From Diogma glabrata (lineage: Eukaryota; Arthropoda; Insecta; Diptera; Cylindrotomidae), in contig CAVNZG010000991.1 in NCBI GenBank assembly GCA_963693315.1, positions 98,501 to 162,500 of the forward strand: 64,000 nt of DNA, given 5' to 3'. Position 1 is the first letter of the stretch. Each line of letters begins with the position of its first letter. Below, one piece after another: positions 48,029 to 58,690 of the stretch. Both the position numbers and the translations under genes were made by a program. Below the pieces are notes generated by a model, which saw only the letters and a program-made list of their open reading frames with translations, was not told the DNA's origin and searched no databases.

Positions 48029-49150
48029 GTTAATACGAGAAACAACAAAAAAATAAAAACTTATCTATAGATATCATATAAAATGTATAATCCTTAAGCA
48101 TAATTATAATTAATATACATGAAAAGTTTTGTTAGTTGTTCTCGAACTTAATTAAGTTGTACTGTTAGCCCAAATCTACGTTCTAGTATAGTTATTTTTG
48201 TTTGTTTGAGAGCACTGTTTCTTTTTTTTTAATCTTTTTGGTTGATACATTAAATTACGGTTAAAAATTCAATTGTGTATTTTATTGGGACTGTGAAATA
48301 AACCGATTCGGCCGATTAATCATATGTGTTACGACAATTTATTTTTTTGGTGAAAACTCCGTGAGCGGATATAATTCGACGATTTCGTTGGATCATAAAT
48401 CTGAGTCATCAAGATCCACTGCCGCATCTGATACTTACATTGGAGGCCATCTAATCAGTCCAAGATATATTCACCAATATTGTTGTTACCTTGCACATTT
48501 TTAATTTTGGGATATGCTGAACGTACTAGAGCCGCTGGGAAAGATGGTTTAAGCTTCGGCTAGGTGATAATACACGGGGTCCACATCAACAATGGGGTGA
48601 GTCATATATTAATTTAGTTCTATTTGCGTGTATGAATGATGATGGATCCGTATGTAGGTGTATGAGTGTGTGTGTATGCTTGTGTGCGGGTATAGGGACG
48701 TGTGATTCAAATTTTATTATAACTGTTTTTTTTATAAAAAACAATTACTTCAATAAGGAAAACTTAATCGAAAACTTGATCATATTGCAATTTTGTTGTG
48801 TTAATAATTAGTTTGATATTAGCCAAGTATATAGTGCATTATAAAACTCTGTGGTTTATTACAAAATTCTACAAGTCTTTGTTTATATACAGAATTCAAC
48901 CTTATATAATGGCAGCTGTAATATCACGTGCCTTATCTTGGTCACATAAAGCAACCGAAATCCGTTGTCAAGGAAAAAATATCAAACTCAAAATATTTAT
49001 GTTATATCCAAAGTTTCTGTTCAATTTAACCGAATTGGATAAAAAGTTAAGACTTCGATTAAACTAATTATCAACCTTTGTTTGTTTTCTTTTGGAATAA
49101 CGTAAGCCACTCAACAAGATTGACAACAACAAACCGACACCGATGGTGGT
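48029..49150. other. non-coding DNA
   Basis: A GT-rich tract (GTGTGTGTGTATGCTTGTGT) occurs near 48665. No gene recognised. Confidence 0.4.
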
Positions 49151-49154
49151 TCTT

Positions 49155-49332
49155 ATTAGTTGATTAATTTTAGCCATATGGGCCTAAATGTGCGTAAATG
49201 GATGTATGTCTGTAAGTATGTGTGGGTGTGTGGTCGTGTATGAATTAGTTGATTAATTTTAGCCATATGGGTCTAAATGTGCGTAAATGGATGTATGTCT
49301 GTAAGTATGTGTGGGTGTGTGGTCGTGTATGA
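49155..49332 (+). repeat. tandem duplication, 89-bp unit x2
   Basis: ATTAGTTGATTAATTTTAGC starts at 49155 and 49244; the units differ by one C/T. Each contains TGTGGGTGTGTGGTCGTG. The near-identity indicates a recent duplication. Confidence 0.95.
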
Positions 49333-49654
49333 ATGTGTGAGTGAATGAGGTGCGCAAGCGTGTGAATGTATGATCGACCATGGGGTTGGACGTGGTGATC
49401 GCGGTTCTTTCACACATGGGGGTCGCCAGAGTCTCAGTGTTTCACTTGCTTCTCTATTTCACCCGTTTTGATCATGTGCTACGCGCACAATACCGACATT
49501 TGTGCTGAAGTGGCAGGTATATATATTGTTCGTCCCCACTTACTGAAGCTAGTTTGGGGCTTAAAATGCTCGCTAGGTGCGCGGCCTGCTATGCCACTTC
49601 GTTGATCATACAACGAAGCAGCGCTTCATTACATAGTTTTGTTAACATCACCTC
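49333..49654. other. GC-richer unassigned segment
   Basis: Contains CATGGGGTTGGACGTGGTGA and CACACATGGGGGTCGCCAGA. The composition differs from the surroundings, suggesting part of a mobile element such as an LTR or LINE 5' region, but no end or motif identifies it. Confidence 0.3.
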
Positions 49655-50690
49655 CATAAATTAAAACCACTCCTCGAAGCATTCGGTATTATAAACGCGC
49701 TTACTAGGAAGGACTACGAAAGTTTTGCTGAGAACACGCTGGAAAAATGTTGGTTGTGTTTATTAGGATCCTCGCACATCAACACTAACAGTCATAATAG
49801 GTGAAATGTCGCAGTTTATTCCATACCGACTAATTACTTCTAAAGCTGAACCTTATTTCAAAAGGGATGTTGATGAGACAGTGAGATAAAAACGCTAGGC
49901 ATTTAAGACGAATAACTCAAGCAAAACATCTGAAAGTCTTTCTACTTATAAGATAGCAAAAATATTAGGAAATACAAAATATATTTAAACAAAGACGCGT
50001 TCATCCAAAAGAAAGCGAAAAAAAATTCACCTAGAACCCATTTGGCTGTCGTAGCTTCTTTCAGGCAGTTAAATTGTCCAGAGCGATGTCACTCGATCCT
50101 CTATTCCAACTTTAGTTCTGAATGACATTCCCATGAGCGACTCGAAAGAGAAGATTATATATATCAACAAATCTTTTGGTCCATGTAGTTTCGCCCTTCA
50201 TTCTTAAAAATTTTGCTAGACAACTCCTTAACAAAATTTGTCCATTTATCATACAAAATCGGAAAATTTGCTGTGCTTGAAGGCTAGTGTTCAACCCCTT
50301 TCGAAGGAAAGCAGTAGGATTGATCCTAATGATTACAAATTCATTGCATTTCTGTCGGTTTTTGCTTAAATATTTGAAAAATATGTTAACTATAATCTAA
50401 TGGAATATTTGGATATGTCAGAAACTATCAATAATAAACAGTATGGTTTTTATAGAAGTCATGCAACATGTGATCTGTTAGCCTACGTAACCCATCTATA
50501 GAACAAATCGCTTGAGAACCATGATGAAGTATTCATTATTTCACTTTAAAATCTCACGGCATAGATCATCTTACTGTCTCATGGATTCAAAGTTTTCTTT
50601 CTGGTTACCTATTTCATGTTCAAAAATCTGAACATAAGAGTTTCGTTTTTACATTTGTAAAGTATGGAACCCCAAAAACAGTACTTCCTC
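49655..50690 (+). pseudogene. heavily decayed LINE copy, 58.7-kb family
   Basis: Nucleotide-level similarity to 58910-60060 is obvious. Examples are TATAAACGCGC, GAGCCTTGGTTCACACGGGA against GAACCTTATTTCAAAAGGGA, GACGCGTT(C/T)ATCCA(A/G)AAGAA, TTAGTTCTGAATGACATTCC, and AATAAACAGTATGGTTTT against GATAAGCAGTATGGTTTT. Stops and indels are frequent. It still contains the stretch after the INKS block (about 50175-50290, CCATGTAG through TGTGCTTGAAGGC), which is missing from the 58.7-kb copy. It breaks up after the region matching the GRQFHVNL block. Confidence 0.8.
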
Positions 50691-52318
50691 AATTATATTG
50701 ACAAATCTTATATTTACTAAACTGAAACCGTATTTTAAAAAGCAGAGATAACCAATTACTCAAAATAATTGTTGGACAACAAACAATTAAACAAAAACAG
50801 TTAAAAAAATAATATAACTAATCTTTTATATTCATTTTTCTAGAACAAGAAAAACCACTTCAACAAGCATTATCCGACTTCCATCTCCTTCAAACAGGTG
50901 GAACAAAACCTGTTATAATAAGAAAATAAACAAAAATAATTATATTTTCTCTTCATAATGATTTCTATTTAATAGCATCTTTTTCTTGTAAAATAAATTC
51001 ATTCTATTTTCAGTAAATAAAAAAAAATTTCTAAAATGAAAATGTCTTTTACTTTCTTATACAATGATCATAATAGAGATAAGGAATTCGCCTCGAAAGA
51101 GGAAGATGAAATTAAATGAATGAAAATTGTCAATGAAAAATCATAAACAAAAGGAAAAACAAATAGAAAAAAAATTTTAATTGTTTCATGGAATAAATAT
51201 TAAAATCATTTTGTACTGCATAAGTAGATTATGAGTTGATAAAATTATGAAGATTAAATGGCAACCGTAATTTATTTAACTGACTTTATTTATTTTTATT
51301 TAGCAAAAATAAACACAATTCAGGCAATACCGTTTAGTTGGTACGATCGTTATGTTAATTTATTATAATATTAAAACCCAGAGGATATCCAAAAGAGGCT
51401 CCGCCCACTTTCCCTGCACTCCAACACTCTCTTCCTCTTTACATCCGTCTTTCAAACAACTACTATCTATCATAATCCAACATCTCCCAATCTATTCTGT
51501 ATGCACCTTCTGCTTAGCTAATTTTACAAAAATACATCGTGAGGTGTACTATAAATTTGTATACGTTATATTTCGAATCGTTTCGTTATTCAAGTTTAAT
51601 CACAAATGGATGGAAATAACAATAAAAAGAAAATACTGAAATAGCAACTTTTCTTTTTCCTTATTTTATTGACAGAAAATGAAATTATGCAAAAATAATG
51701 ATGGAAAACAAATATTATATGATTTTTAGCACTACCTGTCAAATAAATATTTAATTACCTTATTAATGTGGAAATTATATAAATTTGAACGAAAGACAAT
51801 AGCAATAATTTAAAAAAACTACATTATCGATAAATTTAAATCCCGTACACTGTAGTTTTATGAATAAAAAATAATAATTTCTTTGTTATATAAACAAAAA
51901 TTATAAACAAAAACAGTAAAAATAAATATAGGGTTCACGTTGAACCACGAACCCCTTTCCATCAACTCTCTACGTCGATATTGACAACGAAACTAGTTTT
52001 GATTCCTTCCGCAATATGTTTTTGATTAATTTTACTTGATTTAAGTAAAACTAAATTTATTCCGTTTCAACCAATTAATTGTAATAAAGATGTAATGTTG
52101 TAATTAATAGCTTTATTATAAATACCATTTACCAACTCTACTATTTAATGTATAACTTACTCCTACTCCTATGAACCTTTCAAAATTCTTTTTTTCATAA
52201 TACATATTACATTTCTTGAGACATAATTCAAAATCAAAAAAAAATTTTAATCAAAAATTACCATGCAATATTTTATTGAAAAAAATTTAATTCCATTCAA
52301 AAACAAACAAATATTTTG
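50691..52318. other. AT-rich non-coding DNA
   Basis: No gene or repeat recognised. The frame at 51352-51639 is not similar to anything known to me. Confidence 0.4.
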
Positions 52319-52573
52319 AGCAAAATATATTCATAATAAATTTATTTTAATAAATGAAACACTTGTTTGTATTCCGCTATTTAGAAATCAGCTTACTACC
52401 ACAGCTCAAAATTGTTGTTCAGACGATTTTGAGGCTGAAGTTAACACTTTTGCAGACAAAGTATGTGATATTTTTACGAAGCAGTCCTACCCCAAGCAAG
52501 TGTCAAACTACCAGATTCCAATCCGACCTCCAGATTGGATGCCGCCTGAATTAAAAAATTCAGATTTTGTAAA
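52319..52573 (+). pseudogene. coding-like fragment, possibly Helitron-type protein
   Basis: A stop-to-stop frame without ATG contains CCSDDFEAEVNTFADKVCDI, then FTKQSYPKQVSNYQIPIRPP and DWMPPELKNSDF. Its base composition and peptide complexity are protein-like, unlike the surroundings. The end (PPELKNSDFV) would join the CHRCKSHL fragment at 53.53 kb, as in the Cys-rich module of Helitron-encoded proteins (C..C...L...P...N.L....IP.E...LT), with about 0.95 kb inserted between. The family assignment is from memory and weak. Confidence 0.35.
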
Positions 52574-53525
52574 TTTTAATTCTAAAAATTCAATTCATTT
52601 ATATTTTATTCATAGTATTTTGATCAGTATGTCATATTTTTTAAAAAACAAGTAAATTTTATACGCATGAAAATTATTTTAAACTATTTAATTCATAAAA
52701 TGTTAGTATGTGGCAAATATTCAAATTAAAAATCGTAAATTTTAGATATAGCAGGCGATTTTTGATCGTTAAAAATCAAGAAAAACAAAATAGTTTTTCA
52801 GTCTTGGTTTTGTTCATTATTGTGAAAAGATTAATTTTATTTTCATGTATTAGAAATTCCTTTATTTAATTCAGGCTGACTGAATTGATTTTTCTTGTTT
52901 AATAAAAGTTATTCATGTAAAATAATTTAAACAAAAACAATATCTATTTTGTTCACTTAAAGTTTTTACAATATGTAATGTAATATAAAATAGAACATTT
53001 ATAATAAAGTGATATTTCAATTGGATGAAACAGCTGGCGATTGTAATTCTTCATCTGCTGATAATAACAGTTTAAGTTCCCATCAATTAAGTTCTTTTGG
53101 TGCAACTTTATTTTAGTTTTTTTTGAAAGAATTTTATTGCTTATAAGTATCAAAAATATTTAAAGAAAAATCTCTTATTATTGGATCTCTCAACTTATGG
53201 ATCTCTCAACTTATGGATCAAATGTTTAATTCAGATTTGCTGCAGAAACTTTCATTTCAAATATATTAAATGGCAATTTGTGTGAAGGTTAATTTTAACT
53301 ATTTATTGATATAGCGTGAATCATTATAAGCTATAAGTATGCCATTTTTTCAATCAAAATTTAAAGAATGAATATTTGTTTTTATTTAGATTTAGTCATA
53401 TTTTTTGTACCGATGATGAATATTTAATATTCGAAACGCGTCAATAAATAAATATACTTACTAAAAAGATTGTTTGGTGATTCAATTTAACAATAATTTA
53501 TTAATTTAAATTATTGATTTCATTT
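52574..53525. other. AT-rich insertion or intron-like DNA
   Basis: Separates two fragments that appear to be consecutive protein. It begins GTAAAT and ends CCTTACAG, which resembles an intron, but splicing there would not keep the frame. No inverted ends are visible. Confidence 0.35.
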
Positions 53526-53660
53526 AAAAAATAAAGTTTGCCTTACAGTTTGTCACCGCTGCAAGTCACACTTAAAAAGTTACAAAACAACTCCACCTGC
53601 TAAAGCTTACTGGAACCATTTAGACCCCGGTGACATTCCACCAGAGATTCAGGATTATTT
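53526..53660 (+). pseudogene. Cys-rich fragment, possibly Helitron-type protein
   Basis: Reads CHRCKSHLKSYKTTPPAKAY followed by WNHLDPGDIPPEIQD. The C..C...L pattern followed by a P/IP.E block resembles the conserved module of Helitron polyproteins. The reading is lost at about 53655, where the LINE sequence starts. Confidence 0.4.
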
Positions 53661-54990
53661 TTCTCTGGTGGGAAGGAATTGCGAATATTGAAATGGGCAA
53701 AACTACTGTTTTAGTTTCAGTCAAACGAGGTTGTTCACAGGGTGGTGTTCTCTCACCTCTTCTCTGGACCTTGGTAGTTAATAGTCTTCTTAAGAGACTG
53801 AATCAATTTGACCCTATTCTCAGGGTTACGTTGATGATATTGCCATACTGGCAATTGGGAAAGACCCTCGCACTCTGGTGAATTTGATGCAAAATTCACT
53901 AAAGTTGGTTGTAGAATGGTGTGGGGAGCTAGGACTTTCAGTCCATCCTTCCAAATCATAGGTAGTTTTATTTACCAACAAGAGAAAAGTTCATATAACA
54001 CCAAGTCTGCATCTTTTCAGTATGCAGTTAATCTACTCAGATGATGTTAAGTTTCTAGGCATTATTCTCGACAAAAAATTAAATTGGAATGCTCATTTAA
54101 CAAAAAAAAATTGATAAGGCTATTATTTCTTTTTGGCAATGCCGTTAATATTTTGGTCGTTATTGGGGCCTTAGTACCAAAATCATCTTATGGATATACA
54201 CAGCAATAATCAGACCAACACTTGTTTTGCATATGTTGTCTGGTGGCCAAAGACGGAGAATCAATACGTCCGTGCTAGGTTAAATAAAATACAGAGAATG
54301 ACATGTGTAGGTATTAGTGGTGCAATGCATACCACACCAACAATGTCGTTAGAGGTCATGTTGGGTCTGGCTCCTTTACACCTACATGTAGAGTACATGG
54401 CTAGAATGGCTGTCTTCAGACTGCATGTGGCAGGGACGTGGGTAAACAGAGGGAAAACATGTGGTCATCGTCATATACTTGATAAACTACGGACTGACTG
54501 GCCGGAAATAGATATGCATAGGGACGTCATGACCAAAGTATATAGCTTTGAGAACGCAGCTTAACTGGTCATCTTTTCTGGAGATGAATGTGATGAATGT
54601 TGGTTCGAATGGTCCTCTAGCGAGATTTATGTTTTCTATACCGATGGCTCACTGTTGAATGGAAGTGCAGAAGCTGGCGTGTACCTGCAAGAAAATAATG
54701 TCGTAAGTTGCAAGAAATTTTCGCTTGGGCAGGGTTTTGCACAGTTCTTCAAGCGGAGGTGTTTGCTATCAATGAATTCACGCATGTATTAACGCGTCTG
54801 TATCTGCAAGAGAAGAGTATCTGCATCTGTTCGGATAGTGAAACAGCTATCAAGCCACTGGTTAGCCCGTAGACTACTTCCAAACTCTTCAACGAATGCA
54901 GAAAAAATCTTTGTAGGATAGCGCAATACAACAACATCACACTGCGCAAGATTAGCGCAAGATACTCCATCGTCAGACTAAAACTGTATA
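53656..54990 (+). pseudogene. LINE RT-RNase H fragment (I/LOA/R1-like)
   Basis: In shifting frames the strand reads VKRGCSQGGVLSPLLWTLVV (RT palm, 53720-53780), a GYADDIAILA-type box at about 53825 (one base shift), and a KFLGIILDKKLNWNAHL thumb block (54050-54100). IIRPTLVYAYVVWWPKTENQ (54210) and GISGAMHTTPTMSLEVMLGL (54320) follow. An RNase H domain then shows all three acidic boxes: FYTDGS (54633), LQAEVFAI (54748) and CSDSETAIKPL (54827). An RNase H after RT is characteristic of I-superfamily LINEs. At least three frameshifts and several stops make it inert; the endonuclease is missing. Confidence 0.85.
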
Positions 54991-55420
54991 AGTTTTGTCT
55001 TTATAGTCGAGAAATGTGATAATGCAAAAAAAGTAATGAAACAGTAATGCCAGAAACTCACTCTGGTGCAACTGGAAGCTGAAAAACATAAAATAAATAT
55101 AGAGGAAAAATAAAAAATAAAATAAAAACTTGGACAGCGTTTTGCCGAAAGACCTTATGGATAGCATTCTGTAAGGTATACTCAAATCTGGTAAAACTCC
55201 CTGGCCGTTATAATAGAACCACTGCCCTTATCAGTGCCCAACTTTCCACATTTGTCACATACAACTAATTATTTGGATGAAATGAGAAATATTTTAAGAG
55301 TATTCTGCTGAGTGAATCGATTCAGCTACAGACACCTCGGACTTTAAAGAAAGTGAGAAAATATCGGGTTATATCATATTAAAGTCTGTTGAAGTCTGTT
55401 GAAAAACATAATTTCATTTT
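54991..55420. other. non-coding DNA
   Basis: Nothing recognised beyond a small direct repeat (AAGTCTGTTG twice near 55383). Confidence 0.4.
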
Positions 55421-55424
55421 ACAT

Positions 55425-55555
55425 TGTTATGTTAATTTATGATATGTTACAATTTTACGGCAATGCAATCAAGTTTCTTGATATTTTTGTTATACATTTC
55501 TAAACAAAAATTAAATACTTGTAACATTTCAGTATCTTTGCAAAGAATTATCAGT
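55425..55555 (+). repeat. dispersed repeat A, copy 2
   Basis: Partner of 12590-12710: GTTAATTTATGATATGTTAC, CGGCAAT, TTTCTAAACA and GCAAAGAATTAT in the same order. Confidence 0.6.
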
Positions 55556-56890
55556 AGTTCTTATTGGAATACGTTTTTAAAATGTAAATGAAAGTTTAAT
55601 ATTTAATTTTTTTCATTTTTTGTACCATTATGGTTAGAACAATGTTTCTTTGGTCTTTGCGTTATTGAATTTTGTACATCGTTTTCTGAAATTGGAGTTT
55701 TATTTTTAAGGTGCGCTATAGAGTTTTATTTATAAAAAATATAATATTGATCTTTGACTTGGGGAAAAACAAATTATATAATTTAGTTGCTATTTTGGTT
55801 CGTAAAGGATTTTTTTCGTCCATTTATTTTAGGAATTTGCTTTCGATAGTATTTGAAATGTTTTCATCCATTTTTTGTTTGACATATTTCATTTTTGTAT
55901 GCATGCAAGGTAGACACAAAGCTCACCTTTTATCAATCATACTGGAAGACTTTCGATTAATAGGAGATCCAGGATATGGATAGTTGTTTTCCTTTCTCGT
56001 ATAATCAATTTGTTTACAAAAACAAAATTTACTAACATTATTTTCTGAATCGATTTTCAGTTAAGCTAATTTAATAGCAAAACTGTAATAACCATTGACG
56101 TCGTGGTTCCAAATATAATATCATATAATAAACTAATACCATAACAACCCGTTTAACAGCAAAATGTTAACCAAACAGCTTATCAAATCCATCCTTAAGA
56201 CATAAATATGTCACTTTTATATCTTAAAAACTAAAAAAGCAAATAGCTTTCAAAATATTATGAGACACAAATACAATCATTTAACCCTAACACGAAACCA
56301 CTGACCCTAATAAAAATAAAATATTCTAAAGTAATACTCTGGTTGAATGATTCTGATAAGGAAATAGGAATAATATCAAATATTATAAAATATTCTAGTC
56401 AACCTGAACTCAACCAAAACATTTTTTTTTTGTTCGTTCGTGTTATCGTTAGAAATATGAAAATTTTAGTAAAGGAAAAAATATGTTGTGAGATGATAAA
56501 AAGTTTGAAAACTATTTTCTTTTAAAACATGACATTTTTGACATGAAAAACATATTCTAATATGGTATTTAGCTTTTGTTTTGTTATAATTTTGATTGGT
56601 CAATGATAAACACTCTTCATTACAAAAAATTTAATTCATGATAAGTAGTTCGTGCTAAGATTAAAATGTATTATTTATTTTTACTCTTTTTGAAAGTGGT
56701 TCTGAAACACTTGTTCCGAAAATAAAGTTTATTTGCTTATATTCATTAAATACTTCAATTTACGTCTAACTGTTACCATAGCTTCTTCCTAGTAATATTA
56801 CACCGCTAAACGAAAACAAAGTTCCATCCAATTATGTTTGAAAAGTTTGTAGGGTGCTGCTCGGTTTGCTTAATTTAATAGAATAAAAGT
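55556..56890. other. AT-rich non-coding DNA
   Basis: No gene recognised; the frames at 55711-55983 and 56343-56525 have no familiar motifs. Confidence 0.4.
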
Positions 56891-56894
56891 TAGT

Positions 56895-57490
56895 CAAGTA
56901 CAGCTTTTGTGAAAAAACGACATTTAATATGAACCGAAATGATATTTTTTAACCCAACTTCTTCTATTGGTTCAGATGACCTATTTCTTGAAAATTAAAA
57001 TGAAATAAACGACTGCTTTTCAATAATTCTACCTTTAAAAAAAAAATCGACATTTAATATGAACCAACTCAACTGTTCTATTTAGTCCAGCAAAATTCTA
57101 AGAAAACTTATCCATTGACTGTAAATGCTTCTTTTTAAAAGATGTTTTGGAAAAAGGACATTTAGTCTGCAACAGGCAAATATTTTCCAGCTGTATATAT
57201 TAGTCAATAGTAAACGAAGGAGTTGATTAAATCAAAAACCCGCACACAATACTTTTCCGGTTAGCATAAACACTTCTGATCATTAATAACTTTTGTAAAA
57301 AACAACATTTAATCTGTAACTACCAGATATTTCCAACTGTTCAAATTATTTAAAAGTAGTGCTGGATTCACACAAAAAATTACTCAAAATAATAGCCCCA
57401 GTTATGATAATTTTTGTGAAAGAAGTACATTTAATCTGCAACAACAATATTATATTTTCCAACTGTTCCTATCAGTTGGGAGTGCACGGA
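56895..57490 (+). repeat. degenerate tandem repeat, about 115-130 bp unit, 5 copies
   Basis: Each unit has a GTGAAAAAA.(C/G)(G/A)ACATTTA(A/G)T segment, then (A/C)TGNAAC and, about 30 bp on, (T)TCCA(A/G)CTGTT. Starts lie at about 56910, 57040, 57153, 57295 and 57418. The spacing is 113-142 bp. Confidence 0.8.
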
Positions 57491-58690
57491 TAGAACCATA
57501 TATCACGTCCAAAAAAAACATATCCCATTTTTTTGTCAAAAACAAATTGTATTTAAATCATTATTTTGACACAATTAAAGATTTTTTTACACATTTATGA
57601 CACAATAATCAAAATGCTGGTATTGCACACAGATAGCCATCATCAAAACTTCTTCAGATTAAAAGTTACTACTCATTATCACTGAAAACAAACGTTTTAA
57701 AGCAAAAAGAAAGAATTTTTATTCATCCAGCATTTCTTTTTCCTTTTCAAACCAATTGCAATAAAACACGAAATTTTCCATGTATCTTTGGATGGAGAAG
57801 AGACAAAAAACAAGGACTTCAACAATACAAAAGCATTCAACGAGGAAGATCCTAAAATTCTTAATATCAATAAACATAAACAAATTACATGTTAATCAAC
57901 GTGAAATACTACACCTTATATTTATAATGTTATTATGAATTAGAAGTTTTTCCTTCTGTTCCAATCTTAATTTTGGTTTGTTTATGTACAAAAACAGGAA
58001 AACAGTTTCGGTATATTTGAATAGATTTAATTATTTGAAGGTGAACGATGACGTATTAAATTAAATGTATAAGTATGTGGGATTGATGTTGGATATGTGT
58101 CATTATTTCCTTCTGCACTCATCAGTTTCCCCCAAAAAGTAGTCTTTATCCTGTTAAAAAATTAATTTAAAAAAATCAGAAGGACGAAGAAGAGACTAAA
58201 TGAGATGGAATAAAACTTTTTTAGAGGCATTAGGATTTAAAACCAGAGCATTTTCTACTTTTTTTGTGTAAAAACTTTTCTAGTAAGATCTAATGAGTTA
58301 ACAGGATGTTTATTCTAGGGTCAGTATATTCTGCCAAATTGTGCTTTAATATGGCTCTTAAGAAGTAAGTTTTACTCTAACGAGACGTTAATATTTTGTG
58401 AGTATTTTAAGGTGGAGGAATTAACAATCTTCATCTTCTACTGTTCCAAAATTTTGACAGTTTAACCCCAGAAATCGCTGTTTTTACAGTTTTTATGACT
58501 GCACAACGCATGCAAGGATTAGTGTATAATGTATATTATATTGATTCGTCAGTTATTGTATTTTTTTACAACTGGTATGACAACGCCACGGCCATAAACT
58601 TTGGTAGGAGAGGAGAGGGGAAGGACGATTCATTATTTATTATTGGGTCTTTAAACATTGAGAGTTACTTCTGAAATATTTATTTTGTTT
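57491..58690. other. AT-rich non-coding DNA
   Basis: No gene or repeat recognised before the LINE. Confidence 0.4.

Noticed and set aside
52574..53525. spliceosomal intron joining the two coding-like fragments
   Set aside because: It has GT and AG ends, but splicing at them would not join the CHRC frame to the upstream frame; an insertion in a dead gene fits as well.
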